Source: Gemmatimonadaceae bacterium (GTDB taxonomy: Bacteria > Gemmatimonadota > Gemmatimonadetes > Gemmatimonadales > Gemmatimonadaceae). From it: a stretch of 64,000 nt of DNA. Below the pieces are notes generated by a model. It saw only the letters and a list, made by a program, of their open reading frames with translations, had not been told where the DNA came from and did not search any database. Below are positions 1 to 9,267 of the stretch, piece by piece; positions within the stretch are counted from its first letter, which is position 1; each line of letters starts with the position of its first letter. Made by a program: the position numbers and the translations under genes. The stretch spans positions 164,531 to 228,530 of the forward strand of contig JABAQJ010000003.1 in NCBI GenBank assembly GCA_019186945.1, given 5' to 3'.

Positions 1-906
1 GGGATCGATACTACCGACGAGTGGATCGTACAGCGGACGGGGATTCGCGAGCGCCACATCGCAGATGCGACCGAGACGAATACGAGCATGTCCGAGCGCG
101 CGGCGCGCATTGCCATGGAGCGCGCTGGCGTTCAAGCTGGCGAGATCGACGTGATCGTGCTCGGCACGGCCTCACCGGATCGGCTGCTCCCAGCCACTGC
201 GGTCGAACTTCAGGCGGCCCTTGGCGCGAAGCGCGCGGCTGCGTTCGACGTGATGGCCGCATGTTCCAGCTTCCTGTACGGCCTGATCGTCGCCGAGGGG
301 CTCATGCAGAGCGGCGCTGCCGAAACCTGCCTTGTCGTAGGCACGGAGAAACTCAGTTCCATAGTCGACTGGAAGGATCGGTCGACCTGCGTGCTGTTCG
401 GCGATGGTGCGGGCGCGGCGATACTCAAGCGTTCGCGTGGCGGGCGAGGAATCCTCTCCACGTTCTTTCGGAGCGACGGAACGCTGGCAGAGTTGCTCTG
501 GCGGCCCGGCGGTGGCGCGGCGCTACCGTTCGACGAACAGGTGCTGCAGGATCGCTCGTTCTACATCAAGATGGAGGGCCGCGAGGTCTTTCGGCACGCT
601 GTTCGATCGATGACCGAGGCAACCGATCGTGCGCTGGACGGCGCCAAGCTTACAGGAGCGGACATCGACCTCCTGATCCCGCATCAGGCGAACATGCGCA
701 TCATCGAAGCGACCGCCAAACATGCGGCTATTCCAATGGAGAAGGTCTTCGTCAACGTGGACCGATACGGGAATACGTCGTCCGCATCCGTTGCCATTGC
801 CCTCGAAGAAGCGCAGGCCAGCGGGCGCATTACCGATGGCATGAACGTGCTCCTCGTCGCATTCGGCGCGGGATTCACCTGGGCATCTTTGGTGATTCGT
901 TTCTGA
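1..906 (+). CDS. fabH: Beta-ketoacyl-ACP synthase III (FabH), 5' end cut by window
   Basis: KAS III condenses a short acyl-CoA with malonyl-ACP to start each fatty acid in the cytoplasm. The frame is open from base 1 and begins inside the conserved N-terminal stretch (GIDTTDEWIVQRTGIRER), so only some 30 residues and the start codon are missing. The catalytic triad is visible: Cys in MAACSSF (codon 262-264), His in LIPHQANMR, and Asn in YGNTSSAS. The stop overlaps the fabD start by one base (TGATG), so it heads a fab operon (fabD, fabG, acpP and fabF follow). A plsX-like gene may lie upstream, as is common, but that is outside the window. Confidence 0.96.
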   Translation, partial: GIDTTDEWIVQRTGIRERHIADATETNTSMSERAARIAMERAGVQAGEIDVIVLGTASPDRLLPATAVELQAALGAKRAAAFDVMAACSSFLYGLIVAEGLMQSGAAETCLVVGTEKLSSIVDWKDRSTCVLFGDGAGAAILKRSRGGRGILSTFFRSDGTLAELLWRPGGGAALPFDEQVLQDRSFYIKMEGREVFRHAVRSMTEATDRALDGAKLTGADIDLLIPHQANMRIIEATAKHAAIPMEKVFVNVDRYGNTSSASVAIALEEAQASGRITDGMNVLLVAFGAGFTWASLVIRF

Positions 907-1850
907 TGGATCTCGTCCTGCTGTTCCCCGGTCAGGGTTCGCAGAAAGTCGGCATGGGCAGCGATCTCGCTGCCGATTTTCCTGCGGCGCGGGATACGTT
1001 CGCCCGAGCCGACGCAGCACTGAACGAGCCGCTGTCATCGCTCTGTTTCAGCGGGCCGCTGGACACGCTGACCCTGACTAGAAATGCGCAGCCGGCGCTC
1101 CTCGTGCATGGCGCCGCGGTCTGGTCTGTCGTCGCGGAACGCGTGCGGCCGTTCGTGCGTGCCGCCGCGGGTCACTCGTTAGGCGAGTTTACGGCTTGGC
1201 ATGCCGCCGGCGGCTTGACGCTCGACGACGCTGTGCGACTGGTGCGCAGGCGCGGCCAACTGATGTTCGATACCGGTGGCGAACGGCCCGGGACGATGGC
1301 CGCCATCCTTGGCGACCCACCGGAACCTGTCGACGTCTACTGCGAGCGGGCTTCGGCTGCGACCGACGGCGGTCTGGTCGTACCCGCCAACTACAACTCG
1401 CCGGGGCAGGTCGTCATTTCCGGGGAAGTGAACGGAGTCGACAAGGCCATCGGGCTCATGAAGGAAGCCGGCTTCAAGCGCGCGATGAAGCTGAACGTCT
1501 CCGGAGCCTTCCATTCGCCTCTGATGGCTCCCGCCCGGGACGGACTCGCTGAGGCCCTTCAAGCGACGGACCTCCGTACTCCGCTTGTTCCTGTCTACGC
1601 CAATGTGACCGCGCGCCCCGTCACCGACCCAGACGAAGGCAAGCGCCTCCTCATAGAGCAGTTGACGTCGCCTGTGCGGTGGTCCGAGGTCGTTGAACGT
1701 CTCGGAACGGATTTCCCCGATGCAACATTCGTCGAAATGGGACCCGGGAACGTTCTCTGCGGATTGGTGCGGCGCATCCTGCCAGCCGCGCAGACATTCG
1801 CCTGCGGTACTTCGCAAGACGTGACTAACTTGCTCTCCTTGATCCCATGA
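906..1850 (+). CDS. fabD: Malonyl-CoA:ACP transacylase
   Basis: Transfers malonyl from CoA to ACP to supply the chain extender for fatty-acid synthesis. The 314-residue length is typical. The N-terminus LLFPGQGSQ, the nucleophile elbow GHSLGE (Ser91) and the later GAFHSPLM with the catalytic His are all present. The frame is open further upstream, but that part is an out-of-frame shadow of fabH. The ATG at 906 overlaps the fabH stop by one base and starts exactly at the family's usual N-terminus. It overlaps fabG by four bases (ATGA), which suggests translational coupling. Confidence 0.97.
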   Translation: MDLVLLFPGQGSQKVGMGSDLAADFPAARDTFARADAALNEPLSSLCFSGPLDTLTLTRNAQPALLVHGAAVWSVVAERVRPFVRAAAGHSLGEFTAWHAAGGLTLDDAVRLVRRRGQLMFDTGGERPGTMAAILGDPPEPVDVYCERASAATDGGLVVPANYNSPGQVVISGEVNGVDKAIGLMKEAGFKRAMKLNVSGAFHSPLMAPARDGLAEALQATDLRTPLVPVYANVTARPVTDPDEGKRLLIEQLTSPVRWSEVVERLGTDFPDATFVEMGPGNVLCGLVRRILPAAQTFACGTSQDVTNLLSLIP

Positions 1851-2584
1851 AGATCGACCTGACCGGAAAGTCGGCCATTGTCACCGGCAGCACGCGCGGC
1901 ATCGGACGCTCGATCGCCGGACAGCTGGCCATGGCCGGTGCCCGCGTAGCCATTGTTGGACGCGAGCAGGCCCGGGCGGACGAAGCGGCTGCCGCGGTCG
2001 GGAACGGCGCCGTGGGCTTCGCCTGCGACTTGAGCGATCCAGCGTCCGCCGCAGCCTTGGTCGATCGTGCGACCCAGCAACTCGGGGCGATTGACATCCT
2101 CGTCAACAACGCAGGGTTGACGCGCGACAACCTGATGTTGAGGATGACGGACGACGACTGGGATGCGGTACTGGACGCGAACCTCAAGGCAGCCTTCCTC
2201 ACCATGAGGTCGGCCACACGAAGCATGATGAAGCGCAAGTGGGGCCGCATAGTCAACGTAGCAAGCGTCGTCGGTCTCGTTGGAAACAAGGGCCAGGCCA
2301 ACTACGCTGCCAGCAAGGCCGGCCTGATCGGCCTGAGCAAGTCGGTCGCCAAGGAATTCGCCAGTCGAAACATCCTCGTCAACGTGATCGCCCCGGGCTA
2401 TATCGCCACCGATATGACGGCTGCCATGACCCCGGAAGCCCAGACGGCGCTGAGTGCCCAGATTCCACTGGCGCGGCTTGGCACGCCGGATGACGTTGCG
2501 GCGCTCGTGGTCTTCCTGTGCTCGGAAGGCGCCTCGTACATCACTGGCCAGGTGTTCGTCGTAGACGGCGGCATGGTCATGTGA
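1847..2584 (+). CDS. fabG: 3-oxoacyl-ACP reductase
   Basis: An NADPH-dependent short-chain dehydrogenase that performs the first reduction of the elongation cycle. The 245 residues show the Rossmann motif TGSTRGIG (13-20), NNAG (87-90), and the catalytic Ser140, Tyr153 and Lys157 in the YAASK context. The C-terminus, VVDGGMVM, is typical of FabG rather than of other SDR enzymes. The start overlaps the fabD stop as ATGA. The gene ends 64 bases before acpP, a short gap in which I see no clear promoter. Confidence 0.97.
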   Translation: MKIDLTGKSAIVTGSTRGIGRSIAGQLAMAGARVAIVGREQARADEAAAAVGNGAVGFACDLSDPASAAALVDRATQQLGAIDILVNNAGLTRDNLMLRMTDDDWDAVLDANLKAAFLTMRSATRSMMKRKWGRIVNVASVVGLVGNKGQANYAASKAGLIGLSKSVAKEFASRNILVNVIAPGYIATDMTAAMTPEAQTALSAQIPLARLGTPDDVAALVVFLCSEGASYITGQVFVVDGGMVM

Positions 2585-2636
2585 CGTAGCGACTCTCCAC
2601 CGCTTAGTTTACACCCTCTTCAAACCCAACCCGTCC

Positions 2637-2643
2637 AGAGGAA
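2637..2643 (+). promoter_or_regulatory. Strong ribosome binding site of acpP
   Basis: AGAGGAA lies five bases before the acpP ATG. It is a better Shine-Dalgarno match than most starts in this window, many of which rely on overlapping stop and start codons. This fits the high expression expected of acyl carrier protein. Confidence 0.7.
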
Positions 2644-2648
2644 TTGTC

Positions 2649-2888
2649 ATGGCTGACCATACCGCGAAGGTGAAGGACATCATCGAGAAGGAACTCGGGG
2701 TCGAGCGCGAAAAACTGACGGATGATGCCAGCTTCATCGAGGACCTGGGTGCCGACAGCCTCGACATCGTGGAACTCGTCATGGAGTTCGAGAAGGAGTT
2801 CAACATCGACATCCCGGACGAAGACGCGGAAAAACTCAAGACTGTCGGTGACGCGCTGAAGTACCTCTCAGAGAAGGTCGCTGGTTGA
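2649..2888 (+). CDS. acpP: Acyl carrier protein
   Basis: A small acidic carrier (79 residues) that holds growing acyl chains on a phosphopantetheine arm. The attachment site GADSLD is present with Ser37, followed by the conserved helix [10 protein letters not shown] and the acidic segment [15 protein letters not shown]. These match AcpP over the whole length. It lies between fabG and fabF as in many bacteria. The stop TGA overlaps the fabF ATG by one base. Confidence 0.98.
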   Translation: MADHTAKVKDIIEKELGVEREKLTDDASFIEDLGADSLDIVELVMEFEKEFNIDIPDEDAEKLKTVGDALKYLSEKVAG

Positions 2889-4129
2889 TGAGCCGCCGGG
2901 TCGTCATCACTGGGCTGGGAGCTGTCACGCCGCTGGGAGGCGATGTGCCGACGACCTGGCAGGCGCTGCTCGAGGGGCGATCGGGTGCGGGACCGATCAC
3001 GCGCTTTGACTCGACTGCTTTCACCGTCCATTTCGCATGCGAGGTGAAGGCGTTCGATCCTCTCCAGTACATGGATCGAAAGGACGCGAAGCGGCTCGAC
3101 GCCTACTCGCGATACGCCATGGCGGCGTCCGTGCAAGCGATGCGCGACGCCGGCCTGGAGCACGGCGGATTCGACGAGAACAGGTTCGGCGTGATCATCG
3201 GCAGCGGGATTGGCGGGCTGCAGGCGTTCGAGGACCAGCACAGCCAGTATCTGCAGCGGGGACCGGGCAAGATCTCGCCGTTCTTCATCCCCATGTTCAT
3301 CCTGGACATGGCGGCGGGGCACGTGTCGATGAAGTACGGCTTGAAAGGGCCGAACTACGCAGTGGTTTCCGCATGCGCGACCAGTGGCCACGCCATCGGC
3401 GACGCCATGCGTATCATCCAGTACGGCGACGCCGACCTGATGATTGCGGGCGGGGCCGAGGCCGCCGTCACACCCATGTCTGTCGGTGGATTCGCCAGCA
3501 TGCAGGCCCTCTCGACTCGCAACGAATCTCCGGAAACGGCGTCACGTCCGTTCGACGCGGCTCGCGACGGGTTTGTCATTGGCGAGGGGTCCGGTTCGGT
3601 TGTCCTCGAGGAACGGGAGCACGCCCTTCGGCGTGGCGCGCGTATCTATGCGGAAATCGTCGGCTACGGCGCCACGGCGGATGCGTATCACATGACACAG
3701 CCTGCACCCGAGGGAGCAGGAGCCCAACGCTCCATGCGTCGTGCGCTGGAAGACGCCGGCGTCAGACCGGAGGACGTGGATTACATCAACGCCCATGGTA
3801 CATCGACACCGTACAACGACCGGAACGAGTCGACCGCGATCAAGGCGGTGTTCGGCGACCATGCGTACAAGCTGAACGTGAGCAGCACGAAGTCCGCGAC
3901 CGGGCATACGTTAGGCGCATCCGGGGCGATCGAGTTCATCATCTCCACCCTCGCCGTCAACAACGGGATCGTCCCGCCGACGATCAACTACAGCACGCCG
4001 GATCCAGAGTGCGACCTGAACTACACGCCGAACACGCCTGCCCACCGCGAGGTGAACCTGGCGATAAGCAATTCCTTCGGGTTCGGGGGACATAACGTCA
4101 CACTCGCCGTGCGGAAGCACAGCGCCTGA
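2888..4129 (+). CDS. fabF: Beta-ketoacyl-ACP synthase II
   Basis: Condensing enzyme that elongates acyl-ACP with malonyl-ACP. The 413 residues show the KAS II layout: RRVVITGLGAVTPLG at the N-terminus, nucleophile Cys163 in VSACATSGH, and the two His motifs NAHGTSTPYND and SATGHTLGASGA. The ATG at 2888 overlaps the acpP stop. A TTG immediately before it is in frame but unlikely to be used. The gene closes the fab block, with mqnE only five bases downstream. Confidence 0.97.
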   Translation: MSRRVVITGLGAVTPLGGDVPTTWQALLEGRSGAGPITRFDSTAFTVHFACEVKAFDPLQYMDRKDAKRLDAYSRYAMAASVQAMRDAGLEHGGFDENRFGVIIGSGIGGLQAFEDQHSQYLQRGPGKISPFFIPMFILDMAAGHVSMKYGLKGPNYAVVSACATSGHAIGDAMRIIQYGDADLMIAGGAEAAVTPMSVGGFASMQALSTRNESPETASRPFDAARDGFVIGEGSGSVVLEEREHALRRGARIYAEIVGYGATADAYHMTQPAPEGAGAQRSMRRALEDAGVRPEDVDYINAHGTSTPYNDRNESTAIKAVFGDHAYKLNVSSTKSATGHTLGASGAIEFIISTLAVNNGIVPPTINYSTPDPECDLNYTPNTPAHREVNLAISNSFGFGGHNVTLAVRKHSA

Positions 4130-4134
4130 CGGCA

Positions 4135-5289
4135 ATGGCTGTCGCCGTTTCCGTGCCTCGCGATCGCTTGCGGGATCCCGCTCTCCACGCAATCGCCGAC
4201 AAACTCGCGCAAGGCGAGCGGTTGAGCACCCAGGATGGCGTTAGCCTCTTCCGATCTCCGGACCTGCTGGGCGTCGGCGCGCTCGCCGATGCGGCCAATC
4301 GGGCTCGCCACGGGGACGTCGTCACATTCGCGGCAAACCAGCACATCAACCCGACCAACATCTGCGTCCTGCGAAAGACGTGCGTCTTCTGTGGCTATGC
4401 CAGACTACCCAAGGAAGAGGGCGCGTATCGGTATTCCCTGGACCAGGTGCTCGCGGAAGCGGAGCCGGCTCGTAACGGCATGACGCGTGAGTTCCACATC
4501 GTCGGCGGACTCGACATGCAGGCCGGACTCGAGTACTACGCCACGATGTTTCGCGCACTCAAGCGCGAGCATCCGCAGGTGCACATCAAGGCGCTGACGG
4601 CCGTCGAGATCGCGCACCTGGCGCGAATCGAAAAACTGTCCTGGTCGGATGTCCTGACCTCCCTGAAGGAAGCCGGCCTCGATACGCTCCCGGGTGGCGG
4701 CGCGGAAACGTTCAGCGCCGCCGTACGTGAACAAATCGCCGACAAGAAGCTCGGTGGCGCAGACTATATCGGTGTGCACCGCACGGCGCATGCGCTGGGG
4801 ATCAGGTCGAACTGCACGTTGCTCTACGGCCACGTCGAATCGTTCGAGGATCGGGTCGCACACATGGAAATGCTGCGCGACCTGCAGGACGAAACAGGCG
4901 GGTTCCTCGCCTTCATCCCGCTCGCATACCATCCGGACGACAACGAACTCGGGAGGCGTCTGGGCCGCGAGGGAAGTGCGTCGACTGGCTTCGACGATCT
5001 GCGCACTCTCGCCGTCGGCCGGCTGTTCCTCGACAACTTCGCCCACATCAAGTCCCATTGGATCATGGTGACCCAGGGACTGTCCCAGGCATCACTCCAT
5101 TTCGGTGTCAACGACCTCGAAGGGACGGTGGTCCGCGAAAAGGTCTACCATGCCGTAGGCGCACACACGCCACAGGCGATGTCGCTCGATGCGCTCCTCC
5201 GGCTCATTCGTGGCGCCGCGAAGATCCCGGCCGAACGCGACAGCTTCTATCGGATACTGCGCCGCTTCGACAAGGCAGAGGCTGCCTGA
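4135..5289 (+). CDS. mqnE: Aminodeoxyfutalosine synthase (radical SAM), unusual Cys spacing
   Basis: Catalyses the radical-SAM addition of adenosyl to the enolpyruvyl product of MqnA in futalosine-route menaquinone synthesis. Length (384 residues) and motifs (HINPTNIC, FHIVGGLD, KALTAVEIAHLARI, LPGGGAETF, TLLYGHVES, DETGGFLAFIPL) fit MqnE and separate it from MqnC. The [4Fe-4S] cysteines are C77, C83 and C86, that is CX5CX2C, where the family normally has CX3CX2C. The sequence reads clearly over this stretch with no frameshift. It is followed one base later by mqnA. Confidence 0.9.
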   Translation: MAVAVSVPRDRLRDPALHAIADKLAQGERLSTQDGVSLFRSPDLLGVGALADAANRARHGDVVTFAANQHINPTNICVLRKTCVFCGYARLPKEEGAYRYSLDQVLAEAEPARNGMTREFHIVGGLDMQAGLEYYATMFRALKREHPQVHIKALTAVEIAHLARIEKLSWSDVLTSLKEAGLDTLPGGGAETFSAAVREQIADKKLGGADYIGVHRTAHALGIRSNCTLLYGHVESFEDRVAHMEMLRDLQDETGGFLAFIPLAYHPDDNELGRRLGREGSASTGFDDLRTLAVGRLFLDNFAHIKSHWIMVTQGLSQASLHFGVNDLEGTVVREKVYHAVGAHTPQAMSLDALLRLIRGAAKIPAERDSFYRILRRFDKAEAA

Positions 5290-5290
5290 G

Positions 5291-6127
5291 GTGCGCGTTG
5301 GCCGCATTCCCTACATCAACTGCTATCCGGTCTACGGTGCGATCGATCGTGGACTGGTACCGTTTGACGGAACGCTGATCGACGGCGTACCGAGTGACCT
5401 CAACGCCCGGATGGCTGCCGGAACACTCGATGTAAGTGTCGTCTCGGCCATCGAGTACGCGCGCGACTCTAGACGTTACGTTCTGCTCCCCGACCTCGCC
5501 ATCTCCTGCGACGGTCCCGTGCACAGCGTGATGTTGTTCTCGCATCGGCAGGCGTCTGAATTGGGCGGTCGCCGCGTCATCGTCAGCCGAAGCTCCATGA
5601 CGAGCGTGGCGCTTCTCGAACTTCTCTTCGAGCACGTCTGGAGGGTCCGACCCGAGTTCGTTCCGGGCGACGCGGAACTCGGCGACATCGCGCGGTTCTC
5701 CGACGAACGACACGACGCGCGGCTGGTCATCGGCGACGCGGCCCTCTGTATCGCAAGCCAGGCGGCCAGACCAACGCCGCTCTACCGCCATTGCTACGAT
5801 CTTGGCGCGGAATGGAAAACATGGACCGGCCTCCCATTCGTTTTCGCGGTGTGGGTTGCGCAGCGCACGGCCCCGGTGGGCGATGCGCTCCTCGCGCACG
5901 CGGCGCTCATGGCCTCCCGAGACTGGGGCCTTGTACATCTTCCGGAATTGGCGCACCAGGCCAGCCGCGCAACAGGCGTTCAGGAGCAGACGTGTCTCGA
6001 ATACCTTTCAGGCCTGGATTACGGTCTCTCCTATCCGCATCTGGCTGGGCTCACCGAATTCTACCGGCGTTTGGTGGAGGCCGGTCGGGTGCCGAACGGG
6101 ACGCTCACCTTCCTGCCAGCTGCCTGA
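5291..6127 (+). CDS. mqnA: Chorismate dehydratase
   Basis: First committed step of futalosine-route menaquinone synthesis: dehydrates chorismate to 3-[(1-carboxyvinyl)oxy]benzoate. The family has a periplasmic-binding-protein fold. The N-terminus VRVGRIPYINCYPVYGAIDRG is characteristic, and VSVVSAIEYARD and SSMTSVALLELL also fit. I chose the GTG at 5291, one base after the mqnE stop, giving 278 residues. The frame is open upstream inside mqnE, but that extension has no family match. Confidence 0.92.
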   Translation: MRVGRIPYINCYPVYGAIDRGLVPFDGTLIDGVPSDLNARMAAGTLDVSVVSAIEYARDSRRYVLLPDLAISCDGPVHSVMLFSHRQASELGGRRVIVSRSSMTSVALLELLFEHVWRVRPEFVPGDAELGDIARFSDERHDARLVIGDAALCIASQAARPTPLYRHCYDLGAEWKTWTGLPFVFAVWVAQRTAPVGDALLAHAALMASRDWGLVHLPELAHQASRATGVQEQTCLEYLSGLDYGLSYPHLAGLTEFYRRLVEAGRVPNGTLTFLPAA

Positions 6128-6160
6128 GTCCTTCGTGATCGCGCTTCAGCGGGGTTCCTC

Positions 6161-7210
6161 ATGACCAGCGACCTGCTCGATTTCTATACGCACGCCCCAC
6201 TCCTCGATTTGGGAATCGAGGCCGACCGCGTGCGCGCTGAGAAACACCCACAGCGCGTCGTCACCTACATCGTCGACCGGAACATCAATTACACCAACGT
6301 CTGCGTGGCCGATTGCGGTTTCTGCGCGTTCTATCGTCGCCCCAAGCATGGCGAAGGCTACACCTTGTCGTTCGAACAGATCGGCGAGAAGATCGAGGAG
6401 ACGAAGGCGTTAGGCGGAGTCCAGATCCTGATTCAAGGCGGACACAACCCGTACATCCCGTTCGACTGGTACCTGGATCTCCTGCGCTATATCAAGAAGT
6501 ACCACCCGATTCATGTCCACGGTTTCAGTCCCAGCGAAGTCGACTTCTTCGCGAAAGTGTTTCGCATGGAGGCGCGCGACGTCATTCGCGAACTGCACGG
6601 CGCCGGACTCGATTCGATTCCTGGCGGTGGTGGGGAGATCCTGGTCCAGCGGGTGAGAGACATCGTAGCGCCGAAGAAGGCCGGCGCAGATCGCTGGCTC
6701 GAAATCATGGAACTCGCGCATGACGAGGGCATGAAAACATCGTGTACGATGATGTTCGGGATAGGTGAAACCCTCGCCGAACGCCTCGAACACCTCCAGC
6801 GGTTGCGCGATGTCCAGAGTCGCACGGGCGGGTTCACGGCGTTCATCTGCTGGCCGTTGCAGCCGGAGAACACTCCTGCGATGTCGCACATGACGAAGAC
6901 GGACGCCATCGCATATCTCCGGACCGTAGCCATCGCTCGCGTCGTCCTGGACAACATTCCCAACCTGCAGGCGAGTTGGGTCACGATGGGAATGAAGATC
7001 GGGCAGCTGGCTCTGAGCTTCGGGTGTAACGATTTCGGATCGCTGATGATCGAAGAGAATGTCGTTTCCGCGGCGAATACGACCTACCGGACCACGACTG
7101 AGGAGTTGGAACGCTTGATCGTGGACGCAGGGTTCACACCGGCGCGTCGCCGACAGGACTACACGATCATCTCCACACCGCCCGCTTCGCCCGCCCACGT
7201 CGCCGCGTAG
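6161..7210 (+). CDS. mqnC: Cyclic dehypoxanthine futalosine synthase (radical SAM)
   Basis: Cyclises dehypoxanthine futalosine to a spiro product, the third recognisable futalosine enzyme here. The 349 residues carry the canonical radical-SAM cluster motif C48-X3-C52-X2-C55 within NINYTNVCVADCGFCAF. Further hallmarks are QILIQGGHNP, HGFSPSEVDFFAK, SIPGGGGEIL and SCTMMFGIGE. MqnB (hydrolase) and MqnD are not in the window and must be encoded elsewhere. The stop is two bases before ispF. Confidence 0.95.
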   Translation: MTSDLLDFYTHAPLLDLGIEADRVRAEKHPQRVVTYIVDRNINYTNVCVADCGFCAFYRRPKHGEGYTLSFEQIGEKIEETKALGGVQILIQGGHNPYIPFDWYLDLLRYIKKYHPIHVHGFSPSEVDFFAKVFRMEARDVIRELHGAGLDSIPGGGGEILVQRVRDIVAPKKAGADRWLEIMELAHDEGMKTSCTMMFGIGETLAERLEHLQRLRDVQSRTGGFTAFICWPLQPENTPAMSHMTKTDAIAYLRTVAIARVVLDNIPNLQASWVTMGMKIGQLALSFGCNDFGSLMIEENVVSAANTTYRTTTEELERLIVDAGFTPARRRQDYTIISTPPASPAHVAA

Positions 7211-7212
7211 CC

Positions 7213-7698
7213 ATGCGGATCGGCGTCGGTTACGACTCGCACCGCTTCGGTCCCGGTGGACCGCTCGTCCTGGGTGGAGTACCAATCCCCGTCGACTTTC
7301 GCCTCGTCGGACACTCGGATGGCGATGCGATCGCCCACGCCGTCACGGATGCCGTCCTTGGCGCTGCTGGGGAAAGTGATATCGGCTCCCTGTTCCCGGA
7401 TTCGGACGACGCCAACGCCGGGCGGGACTCGATCGAGATGCTGGCACTGGCGATGGAGAAGGTGCGAAGCATGGGATTCCACGTCATCAACGTTGACGTC
7501 ACCGTCATTTCTGAGACGCCGCGGATCGCCGCTCATCGCCAGGAGATGCGCGAACGCATTGCCGAAGCGCTTGGCGTTGCAGCAGATCAGGTGGGCCTAA
7601 AGGGCAAAACGAATGAGCGGATGGGATGGATCGGACGCGGGGAAGGCATGGCCTGCATCGCCGTAGCGCTGCTCGCGCCGTCCGGGGCCGATGGGTAG
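7213..7698 (+). CDS. ispF: 2-C-methyl-D-erythritol 2,4-cyclodiphosphate synthase
   Basis: MEP-pathway isoprenoid enzyme that forms a cyclodiphosphate with release of CMP. The 161 residues match IspF end to end: GVGYDSHRF with the metal-binding Asp-x-His, VGHSDGDAIAHAVTDAVLGA, GDIG-like ESDIGSLFPDSD, and the C-terminal KGKTNERMGWIGRGEGM. Isoprenoids feed the menaquinone side chain and the lipid carriers, a plausible link with the mqn genes next to it. It overlaps the DedA gene by eight bases. Confidence 0.97.
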   Translation: MRIGVGYDSHRFGPGGPLVLGGVPIPVDFRLVGHSDGDAIAHAVTDAVLGAAGESDIGSLFPDSDDANAGRDSIEMLALAMEKVRSMGFHVINVDVTVISETPRIAAHRQEMRERIAEALGVAADQVGLKGKTNERMGWIGRGEGMACIAVALLAPSGADG

Positions 7699-8299
7699 CC
7701 TTCAGGCCTTTCTCGAACGGCTGAGCGCGCTCCCCCCGGAAACGCTTTTCGGCGCCATGGCCGTACTGGCTGCCCTGGAGAACGTGTTCCCGCCAATCCC
7801 AGCAGACGTGCTCGTTGCCTTCGGTGGGTTCATGGCCGCTCGCAACGGAGCCTCGCCCTGGTCAGCGTTTCTTGCGGTGTGGATCGGCAATGTTCTTGGA
7901 GCTATCGCGATGTACGTGGTTGGCCGGCGCCTTGGCGCCGACCTTGTGACCAGGCGGCTTCACCTGCATCCGGGCAGCAACGCGGAATCGCGAATACGAC
8001 GCTGGCACGACCGGTATGGCATCGGCGCACTATTCATGAGTCGTTTCGTTCCCGGCATCAGGGCTGTCATGCCTCCTATCGCCGGTAGCCTCCGGATACC
8101 GTTGCCGGTTGTAGCGACGGCGATCGCCAGCGCATCGGCGCTTTTCTATGGCCTCGTGACGTGGCTCGCATTCAACGCGGGGGCCAACTGGGAGGTGCTC
8201 GTTGAGCAAGTGAGACAGTTGGGCATCTGGTCGGCGTTTGGGGCTGGGGGTATCCTGGCAATAGCCCTCGCGATCGCGTGGCGCCGCCGACATCGGTGA
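7691..8299 (+). CDS. DedA family integral membrane protein
   Basis: The 202-residue membrane protein has the DedA signature: ENVFPPIPADVLVAFGGFMAAR near the N-terminus and FMSRFVPGIRAVMPPIAG with the conserved FXXXR and proline. About four or five hydrophobic segments are visible. DedA proteins are implicated in undecaprenyl-phosphate or phospholipid recycling and membrane homeostasis. Which one applies here cannot be told from sequence. It overlaps ispF at its start and the recombinase gene (GTGA) at its end. Confidence 0.88.
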   Translation: MGSLQAFLERLSALPPETLFGAMAVLAALENVFPPIPADVLVAFGGFMAARNGASPWSAFLAVWIGNVLGAIAMYVVGRRLGADLVTRRLHLHPGSNAESRIRRWHDRYGIGALFMSRFVPGIRAVMPPIAGSLRIPLPVVATAIASASALFYGLVTWLAFNAGANWEVLVEQVRQLGIWSAFGAGGILAIALAIAWRRRHR

Positions 8300-9216
8300 A
8301 CGGCAATCGCCTGCCGTCGGCGGCCGCGCGGGATTTCTTCCTCGAACGGTTCGACGATTTCCTCGCGCTCGAACAAGGCGCCTCCCCGCGGACGCGCGAA
8401 GCCTACGGCCGGGACATCGCTCGATTGGCGCGCTATCTCGCTGAAGCTGGGGTCGCTCATCCGCGAGACGTTCAGGTCAAGGATCTCCGTCGCTTCGTCT
8501 TCGCCTTGAAAGATGCTGGCCTCTCCCCCGAGTCGATCCGTCGGTCGGTTTCGGCCATCCGGACCTACTTCCGTTTCCTCCTCTCAGAAGCGGTGGTGCA
8601 GGCGGATCCGAGCGAGCAGCTCGAACTCCCGAAACGCTGGCGAACGCTTCCCGATGTCCTGACCGTTGCCGAGGTGGAGCGGCTGCTGGACGCGCCAACC
8701 CTCGATGACGATCTGGCATTTCGTGATCGCGCCATGCTGGAAGTTGGCTATGGCGCCGGACTTCGGGTTTCCGAGTGGATTGCCCTCGAATCGAAGGATG
8801 TGTCGGTCGAGGACGGCGTGGTGCGCGTCTTCGGCAAGGGAGGAAAGGAGCGGCTCGTCCCGCTGGGGCGAAAGGCCATGGCAGCAGTGGCTATCTACCA
8901 GCGAGAACTTCGCCCACGGCTCGAGCGCGGACAGGGAAGGGGAGTGCTCTTTCTCAATGCGCGCGGGACTCCCCTTTCGCGCATGGGTGCCTGGAATATT
9001 CTGAGAAAATACGTCGACCGGGCCGGGATCGCGAAACACGTCTCTCCGCACACGCTCCGTCATTCGTTCGCAACGCATTTGCTGGAGGGCGGGGCTGACC
9101 TTCGTGCCGTCCAGGACATGCTCGGCCATGCCGACATCTCGACCACGCAGATCTACACCCACATTGACCGCGAGCATTTGCGCTACGTGCACCGCCAGTT
9201 CCATCCGCGTGGCTGA
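8296..9216 (+). CDS. Tyrosine recombinase XerC/XerD
   Basis: Site-specific recombinase of the XerCD type, acting with its partner and FtsK at dif to resolve chromosome dimers. The N-terminal SAM-like DNA-binding domain (FFLERFDDFLALEQGASPRTREAY) is followed by a catalytic domain with Arg (GAGLRVSE), Lys (GKGGKER), HTLRHSFATHLLEGGADLR, LGHADISTTQIYTH and the nucleophilic Tyr. I chose GTG 8296, which makes a GTGA overlap with the DedA stop and gives 306 residues. A GTG at 8278 is also in frame. A dif-like site lies about 20 kb downstream. XerC and XerD cannot be told apart safely by eye. Confidence 0.93.
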   Translation: MNGNRLPSAAARDFFLERFDDFLALEQGASPRTREAYGRDIARLARYLAEAGVAHPRDVQVKDLRRFVFALKDAGLSPESIRRSVSAIRTYFRFLLSEAVVQADPSEQLELPKRWRTLPDVLTVAEVERLLDAPTLDDDLAFRDRAMLEVGYGAGLRVSEWIALESKDVSVEDGVVRVFGKGGKERLVPLGRKAMAAVAIYQRELRPRLERGQGRGVLFLNARGTPLSRMGAWNILRKYVDRAGIAKHVSPHTLRHSFATHLLEGGADLRAVQDMLGHADISTTQIYTHIDREHLRYVHRQFHPRG

Positions 9217-9267
9217 AGCGCGCCGATTACGTTTCGCCGGACACCCGATCGTTCCTCCTGTACGCGC

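Noticed and set aside
8296-9216. Xer gene as a mobile-element integrase
   Set aside because: Length, motifs and operon position (after ispF and dedA) fit the chromosomal XerC/D; no attachment sites or element genes flank it.
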